From Diadema setosum (lineage: Eukaryota; Echinodermata; Echinoidea; Diadematoida; Diadematidae), in assembly GCA_033980235.1 (NCBI GenBank), contig CM067067.1:28790451-28854450 (forward strand): 64,000 nt of DNA. Reading direction: 5' to 3'. The notes beneath the pieces are model-generated. The model did no database searches. It was not told where the DNA came from and was given only the letters and a program-made list of their open reading frames with translations. Shown here one piece after another: positions 1 through 12,409 of the stretch. A program made the translations under genes and the position numbers. Positions within the stretch are counted from its first letter, which is position 1; each line of letters starts with the position of its first letter.

Positions 1-689
1 GGTTGATTTGTGTATAAATCCTTCATCGTTCTGTATATACTAACCAGGCACTGAGCACTCTCTTCATGTTAAAATATCTATATCTATACTTTAAAAAGCA
101 AAAAAGGTTGAAGATTTGAAAAATGGAATATTTTCGCAAAGCATGATTACGTTGCTGTCTCAGAATAATGTGGCACACACAGACCTGGCGACACAGTGCA
201 ATTAACTCAGCTAAGTAACTAAAGCTTTTAAATTCATAATGGTCATCGAGCACTGTGCTGAGCGAAGGACAAATAAAATCTTGAAAGTTCACCTCCTTGT
301 ATCTCCCTTATTTTACCACCAAATCCCTTGAAACTTCACATATACATGTATATCTAATATGGATATGTCATCCTTCATATTAATTGTGGGCAAAAATGCT
401 GATGTATCCTTCAAGATATTTGTATTTTTCTGTTCAAGTCAATCACGGGAAAGGGTACAATCATTCCCCGACACAACTCTGCTACAGCATAAATATGCAT
501 TTGATTAACACATTGCTAGTCTGTATACCCCAGACTCACTACCTGCGAAGATTTGTGTTTGCGCAATTAGTAGTCAGGTTAAAATCAGAGCAAACAGACA
601 ACCAAATTTCAGAGAAAATACTGGATATGCATATCTAGATCATCCTCCTGCACATGCATTCTCAACTGGTCAGCGCACACTTAGCCTTG
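1..689. other. AT-rich non-coding stretch
   Basis: No convincing exon, RNA gene or repeat structure seen. The short open frames have no splice signals and no protein-like composition. Confidence 0.5.
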
Positions 690-806
690 GCATTCAATGC
701 ATATTTTGTCGACAAGAACTTTTGCATGCACTTTAATTTTGCAAATCTTGGCTTTTGCCAAATTTACGAAATCAAAATGCACATGAACATTCCTTGTTTT
801 ACAGTA
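690..806. repeat. Partial copy of a dispersed CTGTAA-ended element
   Basis: This stretch aligns by eye with 63500-63635. Shared blocks include the region around gcaaatcttggcttttgcc (versus gcgaatcttggctctggc) and the common end ttccttgttttacagta. The other copy near 63.4-63.6 kb has both ends; this one matches only its right-hand part, so it is 5'-truncated or diverged. Confidence 0.6.
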
Positions 807-2200
807 TATCCAAATCAAATGAAAGTTAACAAGGGATAAAGCTCATTTCAAGCATTACACTTATGCATGCTCTGTCTCAACTGGTAGTGATGTGGGAAAT
901 TTCTGGACAAAATGTCCATCAATAATGACTCCTCAAGCTATGTTTCCCTGCATTGTATCTGTCCTTCAGATAAGGCATTAAATGAAGGTCCCAAGTGTGA
1001 AAAAAAAAAAAATCCCATTTCATTCATATATCACAAAGAGCCGGATGCTAACTCAGTGAAGTTGTCCACCAACATATCCACATCAAAAATAAAAATGATG
1101 CTGACCCCTCATAATTTGCCCGAGGTGACTTGCAATAGTGAGCAAACCGTATCAAGTATAAAGCACATTGTGCCATATGAAGAAAAGTAACTGCTTATAT
1201 TACTTAATACATGCCAATTCTATAATTGTATTTGTAAGTGACTATGTTATCTCGAAACCTGCTGGACTGGGCACAATTCACATTTTTCAAGGAAAGAATG
1301 AACTTGTCTATACTAAATATGTTATGACAGAATATCATTGGCATCCTTGTGATGTAGCAGTGACAAGATGTAAATTAAATGCAGCAGCTTTTTGCATATG
1401 ACAAACAACCACCAAAGATGTCTCTTGTCACTTCCCATACAACAAGAAATTGCTGTCAAGATGCATGCCAAACTTCAGGTTCTTTAGACAGAAAAGACTT
1501 GCAATCAGCATTTCAAAGACAGGCCAGGGAAAAATGGGTAAGCTACATGTCACTTGAGAATAAAAACACTTTTGCCTTCTCTCTGCACAGTTAAATGGCA
1601 CCTGAGATGACTACCTCCTCAAGTTTCCCCAAATTTACATGCTGATTTGAGTGTAATTGCGGAACTCTAGACCAGTGTTTCAACAAGGCATTGATCTCTA
1701 AAACAATTCAAAACTCAATTTGCCCAATTTACCAGCTATGGTAGACGAAGGTGTGGTATTATGTATCCCTTTGTCTCTCAGATCGCCAATACCTATGCGT
1801 GCCCATCGATTTGTAATGCACGTCATACAGCTATGCTTCCCAGATGGGACCTTCTACTTCATTTCCAGAAAAGGAAATTGCTTGTTTTGGTGAGCTAGTA
1901 TTCTGACAAAGGATGTATGAAGCAAATAGCATTTCTTGTTACTGTTGCTCTCTCTGTTTTTCCTGGGCTTCCTTCACACATTCTTTTGTTTTTTCTAGAA
2001 TTCCTCCTTACCATGGAACATCAGTTGAAGCACATGAATGAATAGTCAACATATCAATTCAGTTGCTTTGTGGGTTGACTGGAATCATCTGCTCAATTCA
2101 ATACAAATGTTGTCCAAAATAGAAATCTCAGGAGTTTAAAAAAAAAGCTTTTTAATGCACTATTTGTGCATTTCTCAAACAGTATGGCTTCATACATGTA
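807..2200. other. Non-coding, nothing recognised
   Basis: AT-rich DNA with short A runs. I see no gene, inverted repeat or tandem structure here. Confidence 0.45.
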
Positions 2201-2752
2201 AAGTCAAACCTGTCTATAGCGGCCACCCAAGGGAAACGAAAAAAGTGGCTGCTATAGACAGGTCATCCAACTTTGTGTGCATTGCCTACATGTACACGTA
2301 TCATCGTTGCATACATCTGTAAGTACTTATATGTATGTGTGTACGTATGCACATGTGTGTTTCATGCATTGAACAATGCCGGTGTTTATGAAATTGTTGC
2401 ACATCAGCATGTGTACAGTCATGAAGAAAGCTAAACACTAATGCATTATTATGACTGAATGAGTGATGAATGCAGCGGTGGCGAATAATACTGGCGATCA
2501 CTAAATGTTGCCCATGAATGACTGACACGGCTACAAAGCAGAAAAACACGCTGAATTATCGGCTCTTTAGCCACTATAGACAGGTTAATATCTACCGCGG
2601 GAAACAAAATTTGTGGCCACTGGCCGCATTAGACAGGTGGCCGCTATACACAGGGTCTTTAACAGGGCTTTCCTCTCAGGGGGATTTTTCAGTGGCCGCT
2701 ATATAGAGAGGTGGTCGCTATAGACAGGTGGCCGCTAAGGCAGGTTTGACTG
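2201..2752. mobile_element. Non-autonomous TA-flanked inverted-repeat element (gacaggtggccgctata type)
   Basis: The left end reads aagtcaaacctgtctatagc and the right end is its inverted counterpart (gctaaggcaggtttgactg). A TA dinucleotide flanks both ends (2199-2200 and 2753-2754), as with Tc1/mariner/pogo-type insertions. There is no transposase frame. The right third is a run of degenerate copies of the terminal motif gccgctatagacaggtgg in one orientation, with an inverse copy near the left end. A shorter diverged relative lies at 44072-44215. Confidence 0.75.
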
Positions 2753-3419
2753 TAGTACACAGTTTGTAGCATGCTTTCATTTGTGCATCTCTGACTAATT
2801 TACTTGACAGCCATTAAGCAATTGCAGGCTGCCTATAAGTGCTATAGCTATTGGTCACACTCTCACATACATGGGTATTGAATCCAAGTCATCTTTTTGT
2901 GCTTCATCCAAAAGGCTTGCCTCTATTAACACAGGAATTCCTGTTTCTACTACAACATGGTATTTTTTTTTTTCCTTTCAAGAAAAAGAATTCACTTAAT
3001 ACAGAAGTCAGCTGGCACTTTGACAATAATTTGTAATTGATAAAGACATACATATATAATGTCTGAACTAAATTGATATCTCTGATTAACAATGGCCCTC
3101 TCAGCTGTCTATCTATAGTTTTTTTTTTTTTTTTTTTTAAATACATGCATTACATAAGATATTTCAAAGATCTACCAAAATAGTTTCAAATTTTGTCTGG
3201 TTTTAGTAATCTGAGCATGCGAAGTGTTCATTCCTGAGCAATTTTTTGTTTTGTCCAAAATTCTTAGATTTTCAGACTTTTGCACTAGTTTTGTCAATTG
3301 ATAAAAATGTAAATTCCTTTCACAAAAAAATTGTGATGATGTATAAATGCAAAGACAAGTGACTAGTCCCATGGTAGTAATGTCACTATTAAAGCCCATG
3401 ATGTTGTTTGATCACCTAC

Positions 3420-3468
<49 letters not shown>

Positions 3469-3807
3469 GGAAAATTTTTGGATTTGCTCAACATCGACCA
3501 TCATCATGCCAAGTTCCTGTGTCACTGGCAGATGCTATGGCACATCCGTGAGAAATTAAGAAATAAGTTTTGTTTTTCTTTTTCTTTTTAGTTTTCCCAA
3601 AGCTCAAAAAAATATGTCTTAATTGGTCCCCTTTACTAAGAATACCAGGTCTGCATTTGAGCTTACAAATGGAAGCTTGTTATGGAGCACTCATTTTGGA
3701 CACAGACTCACAACTGGAATTTGACATATGGTTGGGATTTCTATATTCTGAATTATACTAGTATGATGGAAAATTTATAGATCCATTTCTCCTGCATGAG
3801 ACGAACG
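2753..3807. other. Non-coding with long T runs
   Basis: Plain AT-rich DNA. T homopolymers of about 20 and 42 bases lie at 3119-3138 and 3422-3463. They could be remnants of retroposed poly(A) tails on the other strand, but no retroposed body is visible. Confidence 0.45.
3422..3463. repeat. Poly(T) homopolymer, about 42 bases
   Basis: An uninterrupted T tract followed by aaattgg. Its true length may be uncertain from sequencing. Confidence 0.9.
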
Positions 3808-3964
3808 AACACGGTTATAACAAAATTACGGTTACAACAAAGTAAAATTTCAGGCTGCAGCATTATCTACTCTATGTATTTTTATTGTCCGGTTATAACG
3901 AAATTTAGATACAACAAAAGAAAACTGCCAGGCCCAAGGACTTCATTATAACAGGAGTCTACTG
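3808..3964. mobile_element. One-ended remnant of a cggttataac-type TA element
   Basis: Repeats of cggttataac(a/g)aaat and gttacaacaaag lead to a right end ataacaggagtctactg followed by TA (3965-3966). That end has the CAGTA...TA form of the other TA-flanked elements in the window. I could not find a matching left inverted end, so this looks like a truncated copy. Confidence 0.5.
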
Positions 3965-3966
3965 TA

Positions 3967-5299
3967 CTTCTGATTTGTCGATTACTATAAAACATGACAT
4001 AGCTATTGACTGGAAAGGCATGTGGAATCACCGAATGGAAGAAATGCTGGTGTCTGAAAAGCTTCAGTCTGTCCAACAATGCAGCTGATGGATTTGACTT
4101 CACAAGGTATCAATTCAATACCAGGGGAAAGAACATGATTCCTGACAACCAATCTCATTATGGCTCACATTACATGCAATACTCTATGTCTGGCATAAAA
4201 ACAGAACTATTCATTGTTATGCAGTATGTTAATGAGCCAGTGGTTTGCACCACCAATCCAATTCCATGAATATGCTATGAAGTCAAACCGTATGTACTTG
4301 CACAGTAGTACCTAACCATACATCACTACAGCTTACACGAATGCAGCTTGCTGAAGTGCATCAGCGCTTTGAATATTTGGTCCATATTTGCAACATATTG
4401 GTTTTATAGTTGCCAATTCTGCAAAATTAACAGCATGCCTAAAAATTCTCCCTAGATTCCTTGCATGCAAATGCATGAAAATCATTAAAAAAATATACAA
4501 TTAACAATAATGGTCAGCAATACTCCGCATAATGGCGAAATGTGCAGGTCTGACTACGTACATACTAGAATGAATACAGTAATGCAGTTGGCGGAAAAAT
4601 AACAATAGTTTGATCAAGTCGTGCACTTCTAGACACCATGGGTAGAGCTCATAATTTACAGAGGCAAGCATTAGCAAACATATCACTTTACACAGTAATG
4701 TCTTGTCATTAAGATCATAAGAATAAGCACATGCACCCTTCTAACATGTCTTCTGAAAATTTTTGATCTATTTCTTTAACTGCAAACTCCACAGTTCATT
4801 CATACCCAATGCATCAGTCTTCCCACTGCCATCTTGATAACCCCAGAATCTTCACAGCCCCAAAATCATTGGAACATCACGGGCCAAACGTCTGGACTTC
4901 TTTGTCCCTAATCTATAACAGTGTATATCAGTACATATTTTTAGAAGAAATCTACAAAACATCTTCTTATTTTGTTCTTTTTTTTGACACATGAATAAAC
5001 TCAAAGATTCCCACTAACTCTAAACAATGAGTTTAAGGCCATTACAGATGGCATAGTTATTACAATATTTTTGATTTGTTAAATTGGTGCCATGTGACAT
5101 TCACTTTATTATGTGGCATGGTCATACAATATACTCTTTGATACTTATGCAAAAATCCCATTGTATGCAAAAGAAATGAGTAATCTTGTTCACAAACAGG
5201 AGAGCGGTACTGCGTAGGCTTTTTTGTGGGCATGTCCACGTAATCTGAAGAAAAATAGTTGAAAATTATCATAAAATATATGGCACATTTGGTCATATA
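3967..5299. other. Non-coding, nothing recognised
   Basis: AT-rich sequence without a supported exon or repeat structure. Confidence 0.45.
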
Positions 5300-5686
5300 T
5301 CGTCGGCGCTCATCCGAACCGTCGTATACGTCAGCGGTGTGCGAACACACGATTTTCGAGAAAAACGCGTTTGAAGTTTGGGGGTCCTTTGAAGTCTAGT
5401 GTCGTGAAGAAATTTCTTGCTTTTATTCCCAATCTTTTTATATGAAAAGAAAGGCAAATTCCAGACAATTCGTATAATATATGTATTTTAAAACATTTAT
5501 GAATAAAACTAATGCTACATTCACAAAAAGAAAGGCCTCCGCACAGGAAGAGTTGAAAAACAGGTATACGACGGTTCGGAGATCGCACTCTCAGTATGCG
5601 CGCTCATCTGAACTGACGTATCGGGGTGATACGTCAGTTCGCTGAGCGTGCATACTGAAAGTGCGATCACTGAACCGTCGTATCCT
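5300..5686. mobile_element. Left half of a TCGTCG-ended twin-palindrome element (subfamily 1)
   Basis: It begins after tata with tcgtcggcgctcatccgaac (5300-5319) and continues to cgtcgtatac. At 5564-5684 there is a long imperfect palindrome with arms of about 60 bases, whose outer parts are inverted and direct copies of the same terminal motif (atacgacggttcgg and ccgaaccgtcgtat). The expected right terminus is absent, so the copy is truncated. A right half of the same subfamily is at 16205-16467, and a complete element of a sister subfamily is at 25291-25968. Confidence 0.7.
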
Positions 5687-5867
5687 GTACTTATAACACG
5701 CGCATCTATTCGGTATGCATGGTTACTTGGTATTTATCTATAAAACAAGTGATTTTGTGCATATTTTTGTGTGAACGCAACTATGCAGTGTCATAATTTA
5801 ATAAGCTGTAGTACAAATACGTACATGGTCTAGTTTTGACATGCATGATGAACACTGGTTATACAAC

Positions 5868-5890
5868 GGGGGGGGGGGGGGGGGGGGGGG
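5868..5890. repeat. Poly(G) homopolymer, about 23 bases
   Basis: An uninterrupted G run following tatacaac. It could form a quadruplex. Its true length is uncertain because such runs are error-prone. Confidence 0.85.
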
Positions 5891-6989
5891 TGGTGGTTCC
5901 TCTGCAGATTTTTTTTTTTTTTTCACATGAATTATGCTTCAGGCGTCAGACGAGTGTTCCTTTGATGTAAAAAAAAAAATCCCTGTTTATGTTAGGACAT
6001 ATAGCTTAGATAAAATCAGTTTGCATCTAATTTGTATCAAGCAAAAAGTGGTTATAGAGTGTATTCTGAAAGAGGAAGAGCCCATGGGCCTATTGAACGA
6101 TTGCTGTTTCATTGCAGCCCGCGTCTTCTTTCTCCTCTCATTTCATCTTCTCACTGCTCCCCTCCTCCTCTTCTCTCTCCCCCACTCTCCAAGACTATAA
6201 TTAAGCACACAATCAAACATGCAAGCCTTGCTTCTCTTTGTGATACCTCATACCGATGTCAAATGTAACGACCAAACATTCATTCTTTGAAATTCAAATC
6301 TAGGGCACATACTGTACACAGGGCTGCACACTGGCGCCGGTCCGACGGTCAAAGACCGGTAAAAGTCACTGTCGGACCGGTAACTTTTCAGGAAATCCAC
6401 AAGTTACCGGTCCGACATGACCAGTAAAAAAAAAAAAAAAAAAAAAAAAGCATTGATGGCCGGGGTCAGTAGAAAGAAAAAGAGCAGCCCCGATCAGGGA
6501 GAAACAGAATGCAAGATATCGCACTGTTCAACAAGTTTTACGCAAGTTTTCGTTTATGTCTACCGGTGCACTTTGTACAGTAAACATACATTAGTTTTGA
6601 GCACTAGCAGTCGACAAGTTATTCGCCCTCGCTTGCGCATTTGGCGCTGCTCACGCACTGCCATGCAATGCAATACATGCAGAGCATGTACAGTGCAGTG
6701 TAACTGCTTTTCGTTTGCTTGCGATCGGCGGTCATGCCAGACAAGAAGCATTGATAGAAGCGCACGCATTTCTGGGTCATTTCACTCATGAGTTTTTAAC
6801 GCAAGATCGATCCGATCCCGGCTTCGCAGCAGCGTGGCAGTTATGTTAGAACTAATTTACTTGTGTCGATTTTTAGAAAAAGTAAAAACACATTTGATAT
6901 TCAGCGATACAGTAAATGGATCTGATTGCGTTCATTTTCATTTTACACAGTCATTTCACAAATGAATATTTTCATTCGCTCAGAATGGT

Positions 6990-9465
6990 CTCATAATGAA
7001 GATAGGCGCAAAAAGGATCACGAAATCGGCTCTTCCGTGTACTTTTTAAGAACGCATGCACAAAATGTGAATAGATAATACTAGGGAGGAAAAAAATCAT
7101 GAAATCATGGCAGTCACGCTTACATATTTGAGGTAGAAATCGTTCCAAAAAGGATCATGAATTTGACCGGCCGCGTCGTATCTTTCAAAAGCTTATGTAC
7201 AAAATGCAAAGAGATTATAGAGGAGAAAAAAAAAAAATAAAGGACACATTTTGGTGAGTGCATCATAAAAGATTACAGCCGAATAACAATTCATGAAATC
7301 AACGCAATCCCGTTGAAATTTGAGGAAATAATAGGCGCAAAAAGGATCTTGAATTCAGTCCTGCATGCCGTGTTGGTTATCAAAAACGCATGCACAAATG
7401 CGACGAGATTATCGGGAGAAAAATAAAAAACACATTTTACCCTTCTGGTGCGTGCATCATAAAAAATTACATCTGAAGTAATTCATGAAATCGCCACAAT
7501 CCCGCTGATATTTGAGGTAGAAATAGGCGCAAAAAGGATCGTGAATTCGGCCGTGTCGTATACCTTTTAAGAACGCATGTACGAAATGGGAAAAGATTAG
7601 CGGGAGAAAAATAAAGGACACATTTTCACCCCTGTTTGCGCTTGCATCATATAGATTACAGCCGAATAGTAATTCATGAAAATTTCGCAATCCCGTTGAA
7701 ATTTGAGCAAACAATAATAGGCGCAAAAAGAATATTGAATTCGGCCCTGCATGCAATGTATAATTTTGAAAACGCATGCACAAATGCGAAGAAATTATCG
7801 GGAGAAAAATAAAGAACGCATTTTCAACACTCTAAAAACGCAAATGTTGAATTAGCATTTAAAAGGGCCGAGGATTGACAACATTTTCAAAGTGTTGGTT
7901 TTCCTGCTAGATTCAACATTTAAAATGTTATCTTAAAATTTGGATGCAACACTTCAAAAATGCTGTCACTCCTCGGCCCTTTTAAATGTTGGTTCAAAAT
8001 TTGCGTTTTTAGAGTGAACCCTTCTGGTGAATGTATCACAAAAGATTTCAGCCGAAATAATTAATGACATATCGCAATCCCGCTGATATTTGATGTAGAA
8101 ATAGGCGCTAAAAGGATCGTGAATTCGGCCTGTACGCAATGCGAAGTGATTATTGGGTGAAAAATACAGGACGCATTTTCAAACCCTTTTGGCCCGTGCA
8201 TCATAAAGATTAGAGCCGAATAATAATTCATAAAATCATCGCAATCCCGTTGAAGTTTGAGGAAACGATAGGCGCAAAAGAATCGTGATTTTTGGCCGTG
8301 TCGTGTATCTTTTAAGAACGCATTTACGAAATGCGAAGAGTTTATCGGGGAAAAATAAAGGACGCATTTTCAAACCCTTTTGGCCCGTGCATCATAAAGA
8401 TTAGAGCCGAATAATAATTCATAAAATCATCGCAATCTGGTGCGTGCATCACAAAAGATTACATCAGAAGTAATTCATGAAATTGCCACAATTCGGCTGA
8501 TATTTAATGTAGAAATAGGCGATAAAAGGATCGTGAATTCAGCCGTGTCGTATACGCATGTACGAAATGCGAAGAGATTATTGGGAGAAAAATACAGGAC
8601 ACATTTTCAACCCCTTTTGGCCCGTGCATCATAAAGATTACAGCCGAATAATAATTCATGAAATCATCGCAATCCCGTTGAAGTTTGAGGAAACAATAGG
8701 CGCAAAAAGAATCATGATTTTTGGTCGTGTCGTATATCTTTTAAGCACGCATTTACGAAATGTGAAGAGTTTATCCGGGAAAAATAAAGGACACATTTTC
8801 TACCCATTTTGGCGCGGTATCATAAAACATTACAGCCGAAGTTATTCATAAAAATAAATCATCGCAATCCCGCTGATATTTTAGGTAGAAATAGACGCAA
8901 AAAGGATCGTGAATTCTGCCGTGTCGTATACCTTTCAAGAACGCATGTACAGAATGCGAAGAGATTATGGGGAGAAAAATAAAGAACGCATTTTCAACCA
9001 TTCTCGCCGGTGCGTGCATCACAAAAAGTTACATCCGAAGTAATTCATGAAATCGCCACAATTCCGCTGATATTTGTGGTAGAAATAGGCGCAAAAAGTA
9101 TCATGAATTCGGCCATGTGGTGCATCTCTTTAAGAACGCACTTACGAAATTCGAAGAGTTTATCGGGAAAAATAAAGGACACATTTTCAACCTCTTTTGG
9201 CGCTTACATCATAAAAGATTACAGCCGAAGTGATTTATGAAATCGTCACAATTCCGCTGATATTTGAGGTAGAAATAGGCGCAAAAAAAGTATCATGAAT
9301 TCGGCCATGTGGTGCATCTTTTTTTTAAGAACGCACTTACGAAATTCGAAGAGTTTATCGGGAAAAATAAAGGACACATTTTCAACCTCTTTTGGCTTTT
9401 GGCTCTTGAAGCGCGTGCATCAGAAAATATCACAGCTAAAATAATTCATTAAATCGTCGCAATCC
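6990..9465. repeat. Tandem array of ~190-bp units in two alternating types
   Basis: Units share aataggcgcaaaaaggatcg, gtgtcgtata, taagaacgcatgtacgaaat, gattatcgggagaaaaataa and a block resembling gcatcataaagattacagcc. Type A reads cgctgatatttgaggtagaa; type B reads cgttgaagtttgaggaaac. From about 7270 the order is B A B A B A B A A A, so the repeat is partly a dimeric higher-order array. Earlier units near 6990 and 7110 are more diverged. One A unit is split by the MITE at 7828-8016. Confidence 0.85.
7828..8016. mobile_element. 189-bp MITE nested in the tandem array
   Basis: Inverted ends cactctaaaaacgcaaatgt and its complement (aaatttgcgtttttagagtg) enclose a second internal inverted pair, aaaagggccgagga / tcctcggccctttt. 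It interrupts the array phrase ttttcaacccttctgg, leaving ttttcaa on the left and aaccc on the right, so only an aa dinucleotide is duplicated. No coding capacity. Confidence 0.85.
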
Positions 9466-10168
9466 AACTGACCACCAAGAGCAGGTTACGCAGCAAGTTC
9501 GTGCGCCGATGTTTAGAAAAAGTCACAAACGCATTTGATACAATCTGATTTTGTTCATTATCATTTTACACTGTAATTCCCAAACAAACATTCTATTTTT
9601 TCCTATCTTTTTTTTTTAATTTCTTGTGCAATAAATAATGCAATTTTTTTTTTTTTTAAATATTAATCTTAAAAATGTACATGGGTAAGGGGGTACGTCC
9701 ATAAAAAACAAGAAAATAAGTTTGCAAATCATTTAATGTTTTTTTAGGTTGTCGTTGTTGACCGGTAAATTTTCTGTTCGGACCGGTAAAAAATGGTAAA
9801 ACGGGTCATTTACCGGTCCGACAGAGACAGGTTGGACCGGCAGAAAAAATGGGTTAGTGTGCAGCCCTGCTGTACATGGCAGACATATTATTTCACTATC
9901 ATTCATTCATAATTCACTTGTCAGCTTTCCCATAAAAAAAAAAACAAAACTATTATGTGATAAGCAAAAACTTTATGTAACCACACGTCTCTCTCATTTT
10001 CGTCTTTTGAATATGTGCAGGATTCTGAGACAGATTGAAATTAAATTTTGTACACAACTGAATACATCAACAAACGCAAACATGGATTGTAGTGGTTCAC
10101 ACAAGTGATCAAAGTTGTATTTAATTGTCCTACATGTATAGACCCAAATAGTGTTTAAACACGTATAT

Positions 10169-10171
10169 GTC

Positions 10172-10222
<51 letters not shown>
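10169..10222. repeat. TA microsatellite
   Basis: Nearly pure (TA)n with one interruption, tatacata. Confidence 0.9.
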
Positions 10223-10224
<2 letters not shown>

Positions 10225-11759
10225 CTTTTACTTCTAAATTATATGGTATTTCAATGTATGATTTTATGATTTCCTCATGTTTTGATATCACAGTAAATAG
10301 AAGAGAAAATAAAATACAGTCAGTATCAAACAATGCTTCATATAATGGCAGAAATATTTATTTCAAAATCAATCAATATCTCAAGTTGGAAAAAAAAAAT
10401 GATGACCATGTCCTTGAAATACAATGGTTAGATTTCATTCAGAATTCTTAAATGTACAAATCAAGATGCTGTGGTTAAATAAATATTGATATCAATTCAA
10501 GGAAAAACCTGTTTTGACTTGTTGAGAGCATTGTACACAATACACATTGACATACTTTACGAATCATTCAAGAGATGGAAAATGGATTGCAGCAACAGGC
10601 CAAATTCCTCCAAATATGAGTCAATCTCTGATAATTCAGGCGGAAAAAAAAAATCAGCATGACATAGCCTTCATTCTTTTGTGCATCCCTGTGTCTTACT
10701 TTAATTTTTGATATAACTATAGTACTGTCTAAACAATGTTCCTACTTATTAAAGCACGTTTGGAAGAAGAAATGGAGTTATTACATGCGGAATCTTTCAG
10801 GTAAAACAATTGATCATTATTTTTAAAGAAATAAAGTTAACTAAACTTTCCATGTATTTATCTTCTTTTTGGTTACCACTCTCTTGAATAAAGTGTTGGA
10901 ATGGTAGACATTAAAGCATCATTATCATCATCAAAGCAATACTAATACTTTATGGAGTGCACATATCCACCAAAAAAGGTGCTCAGGACATTCCAATCTT
11001 GCAAAGGCATAGCTAGGCAACCAGAACTCATGATTCTGGTTGCTCACAAGAGAATTTATACACCGATGCAAGACATGAATTTTACAGTAGTGTATCAACA
11101 TGATATTTGAATATATTGATATAAGATCACCAGATCCTTAGTTTAACAACACACATGTATCTGATAGCTCACGACACATCTGCAGTCATCAAGAGCTAAT
11201 AAGAATTTGAAAAATCTGTGTCCAGTTAGTATCAGATGATTTGAATGAGCATGCACTTCGCACAAAAAGCCTGAATGATATATAAGACATTACTTACATG
11301 TAAAAATGAGAATGCACAACATGATGGATACATATGGTTGTGACCATACTCACAGACTACAAGCAGCAACAATGAGAGTGCATGTCATGGCGAGTATGGT
11401 TGAGATGGTGCTGGCAGATTATGAGCAGAAAAAAATAATGCATATTGATGATAAAACATATTTTAAACGAGTTTTGTCCATACTAAACAAATAAGACTCA
11501 CTTTTTCTAAGTATTTCAAGATTTAGAGGCTGTAAATACAGAAAAGAAAGCAGAAGGTTATTTTTCTTTGTCAGCTCTGGAGCCACATAACTTATATTAT
11601 GGCTGAAGAAGACGCGCAGCGATATGATGGGACCCTTGTGAAGCATTTAAGGTGTTCTTCCACTGTCTTCCTCTTCTGAGCATCCACATGTGTTACTCCA
11701 CCCTCTTTTCTTTTTCTATGATCCCACTGTGATTAGTCATTTTTTGTAACAGTTCTTAC
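10223..11759. other. Non-coding, nothing firmly recognised
   Basis: AT-rich. A minus-strand frame around 11580-11700 reads as a plausible C-terminal peptide but lacks a credible acceptor site, so it is not annotated. Confidence 0.4.
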
Positions 11760-11955
11760 CTACCTCTCCAAGATGGCCAGAGTATCCGAAAACAACTTTG
11801 ATTTGCTCTTCAACCCCAGTAGGTGAGGGCACCGAGTATAATACAGTGCGTTTCTTCCTGTTACTTTTTGCATTTAGGTTGGCTTTGCTGGTCACATGAC
11901 GGGTCAACCATTCTCTCTTCAAAGTCAAACTACCAGTTGAGATTGTAGTATTCAT
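11760..11955 (-). CDS. Candidate exon, unidentified minus-strand gene
   Basis: I do not recognise the protein. On the minus strand an open frame of about 65 codons contains a basic stretch (KSNRKKRTVLYSVPSPTG) and ends EEQIKVVFGYSGHLGEV. It runs into a strong donor (AG then GTAAGA, exon end at 11760; an alternative is GTAGGT at 11764). The upstream boundary is uncertain: acceptor candidates are weak (tgatgaaag, or ctcaactggtag further in). GC at third positions is about 42%, only slightly above background. It lies 0.3 kb downstream, in the sense of transcription, of the candidate at 12239-12409. It could be a chance frame. Confidence 0.28.
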
Positions 11956-12238
11956 TACTGACTTTCATCATGTGTTCACTACCTATCTAAGCATTCAGAT
12001 CCTTTCATCTGACACATTGCTGACCTACATGTAAGATAAAACTTGTCCCTCTTACCCTCTATGAGCTTTCCAGATTTCTTTGAAGTGTATTCTTTGCCAT
12101 TATTTCTTTTAGTTTTTAACTATCATATTTTTGTGTCCTGATTTCATGGGGAGTGACTCTGGTAACTGATTAATTAAGCTCTTGTAACTCCTGGTTGTAT
12201 CCATCTACATGTGCATTCTCTGGGTATAGAACATTTAC

Positions 12239-12409
12239 TTTAATATCCACATCCATAATGAGTGTGGTCCTCATGATGTTCATTCTGGTCCTACACTTGT
12301 AATTGGGTGCAGCACAGAAGAGCAAGGAACCGTTGGCATGCTGAATAGACCTCTTCATGGCAGAACCTGCTTGAGCAAGATTGATGAATGTCATTGTCAG
12401 GAGGAATGT
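12239..12409 (-). CDS. Candidate 57-codon exon, unidentified minus-strand gene
   Basis: I do not recognise the protein. A pyrimidine-rich acceptor (atcttttattaaccag) precedes a frame beginning TFLLTMTFINLAQAGSAMKR; a donor (AAA then GTAAAT) follows ...LIMDVDIK. The segment is 171 bases, phase 0 to phase 0. Third-position GC is about 57% against a background near 37%, which supports coding. If the donor is not used, the frame continues another 22 codons to a TAA near 12170. The peptide has an LFCAAPNYKCRTRM segment with two cysteines but no family signature I can name. Its phase does not join directly to the candidate at 13044-13151, so an exon would be missing or one of the two calls is wrong. 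Confidence 0.35.

Larger units (their letters stand above)
6319..9869. mobile_element. 3.55-kb hAT-like non-autonomous element filled with tandem repeats
   Basis: The left end cagggctgcacactgg (6319) and right end ttagtgtgcagccctg (to 9869) are inverted repeats. A 7-base direct repeat ctgtaca flanks both (6312-6318 and 9870-9876). CAGGG...CCCTG termini and a 7-8 bp target duplication fit the hAT superfamily. Both subterminal regions carry multiple accggtccgac-type motifs in both orientations, a plausible transposase-binding array. The interior has a direct duplication flanking the array (around 6845-6970 and 9497-9600) and about eleven ~190-bp tandem units. I found no transposase. The 124-codon frame starting at 6417 begins in an A tract and has no hAT features. 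Confidence 0.8.

Noticed and set aside
6417..6791. 124-codon frame inside the hAT-like element
   Set aside because: Starts in an A tract and has no transposase motifs; opposite strand equally open.
10130..10451. Tyr-Ile repeat frames (also at 34412-34763)
   Set aside because: Translations of TA microsatellites.
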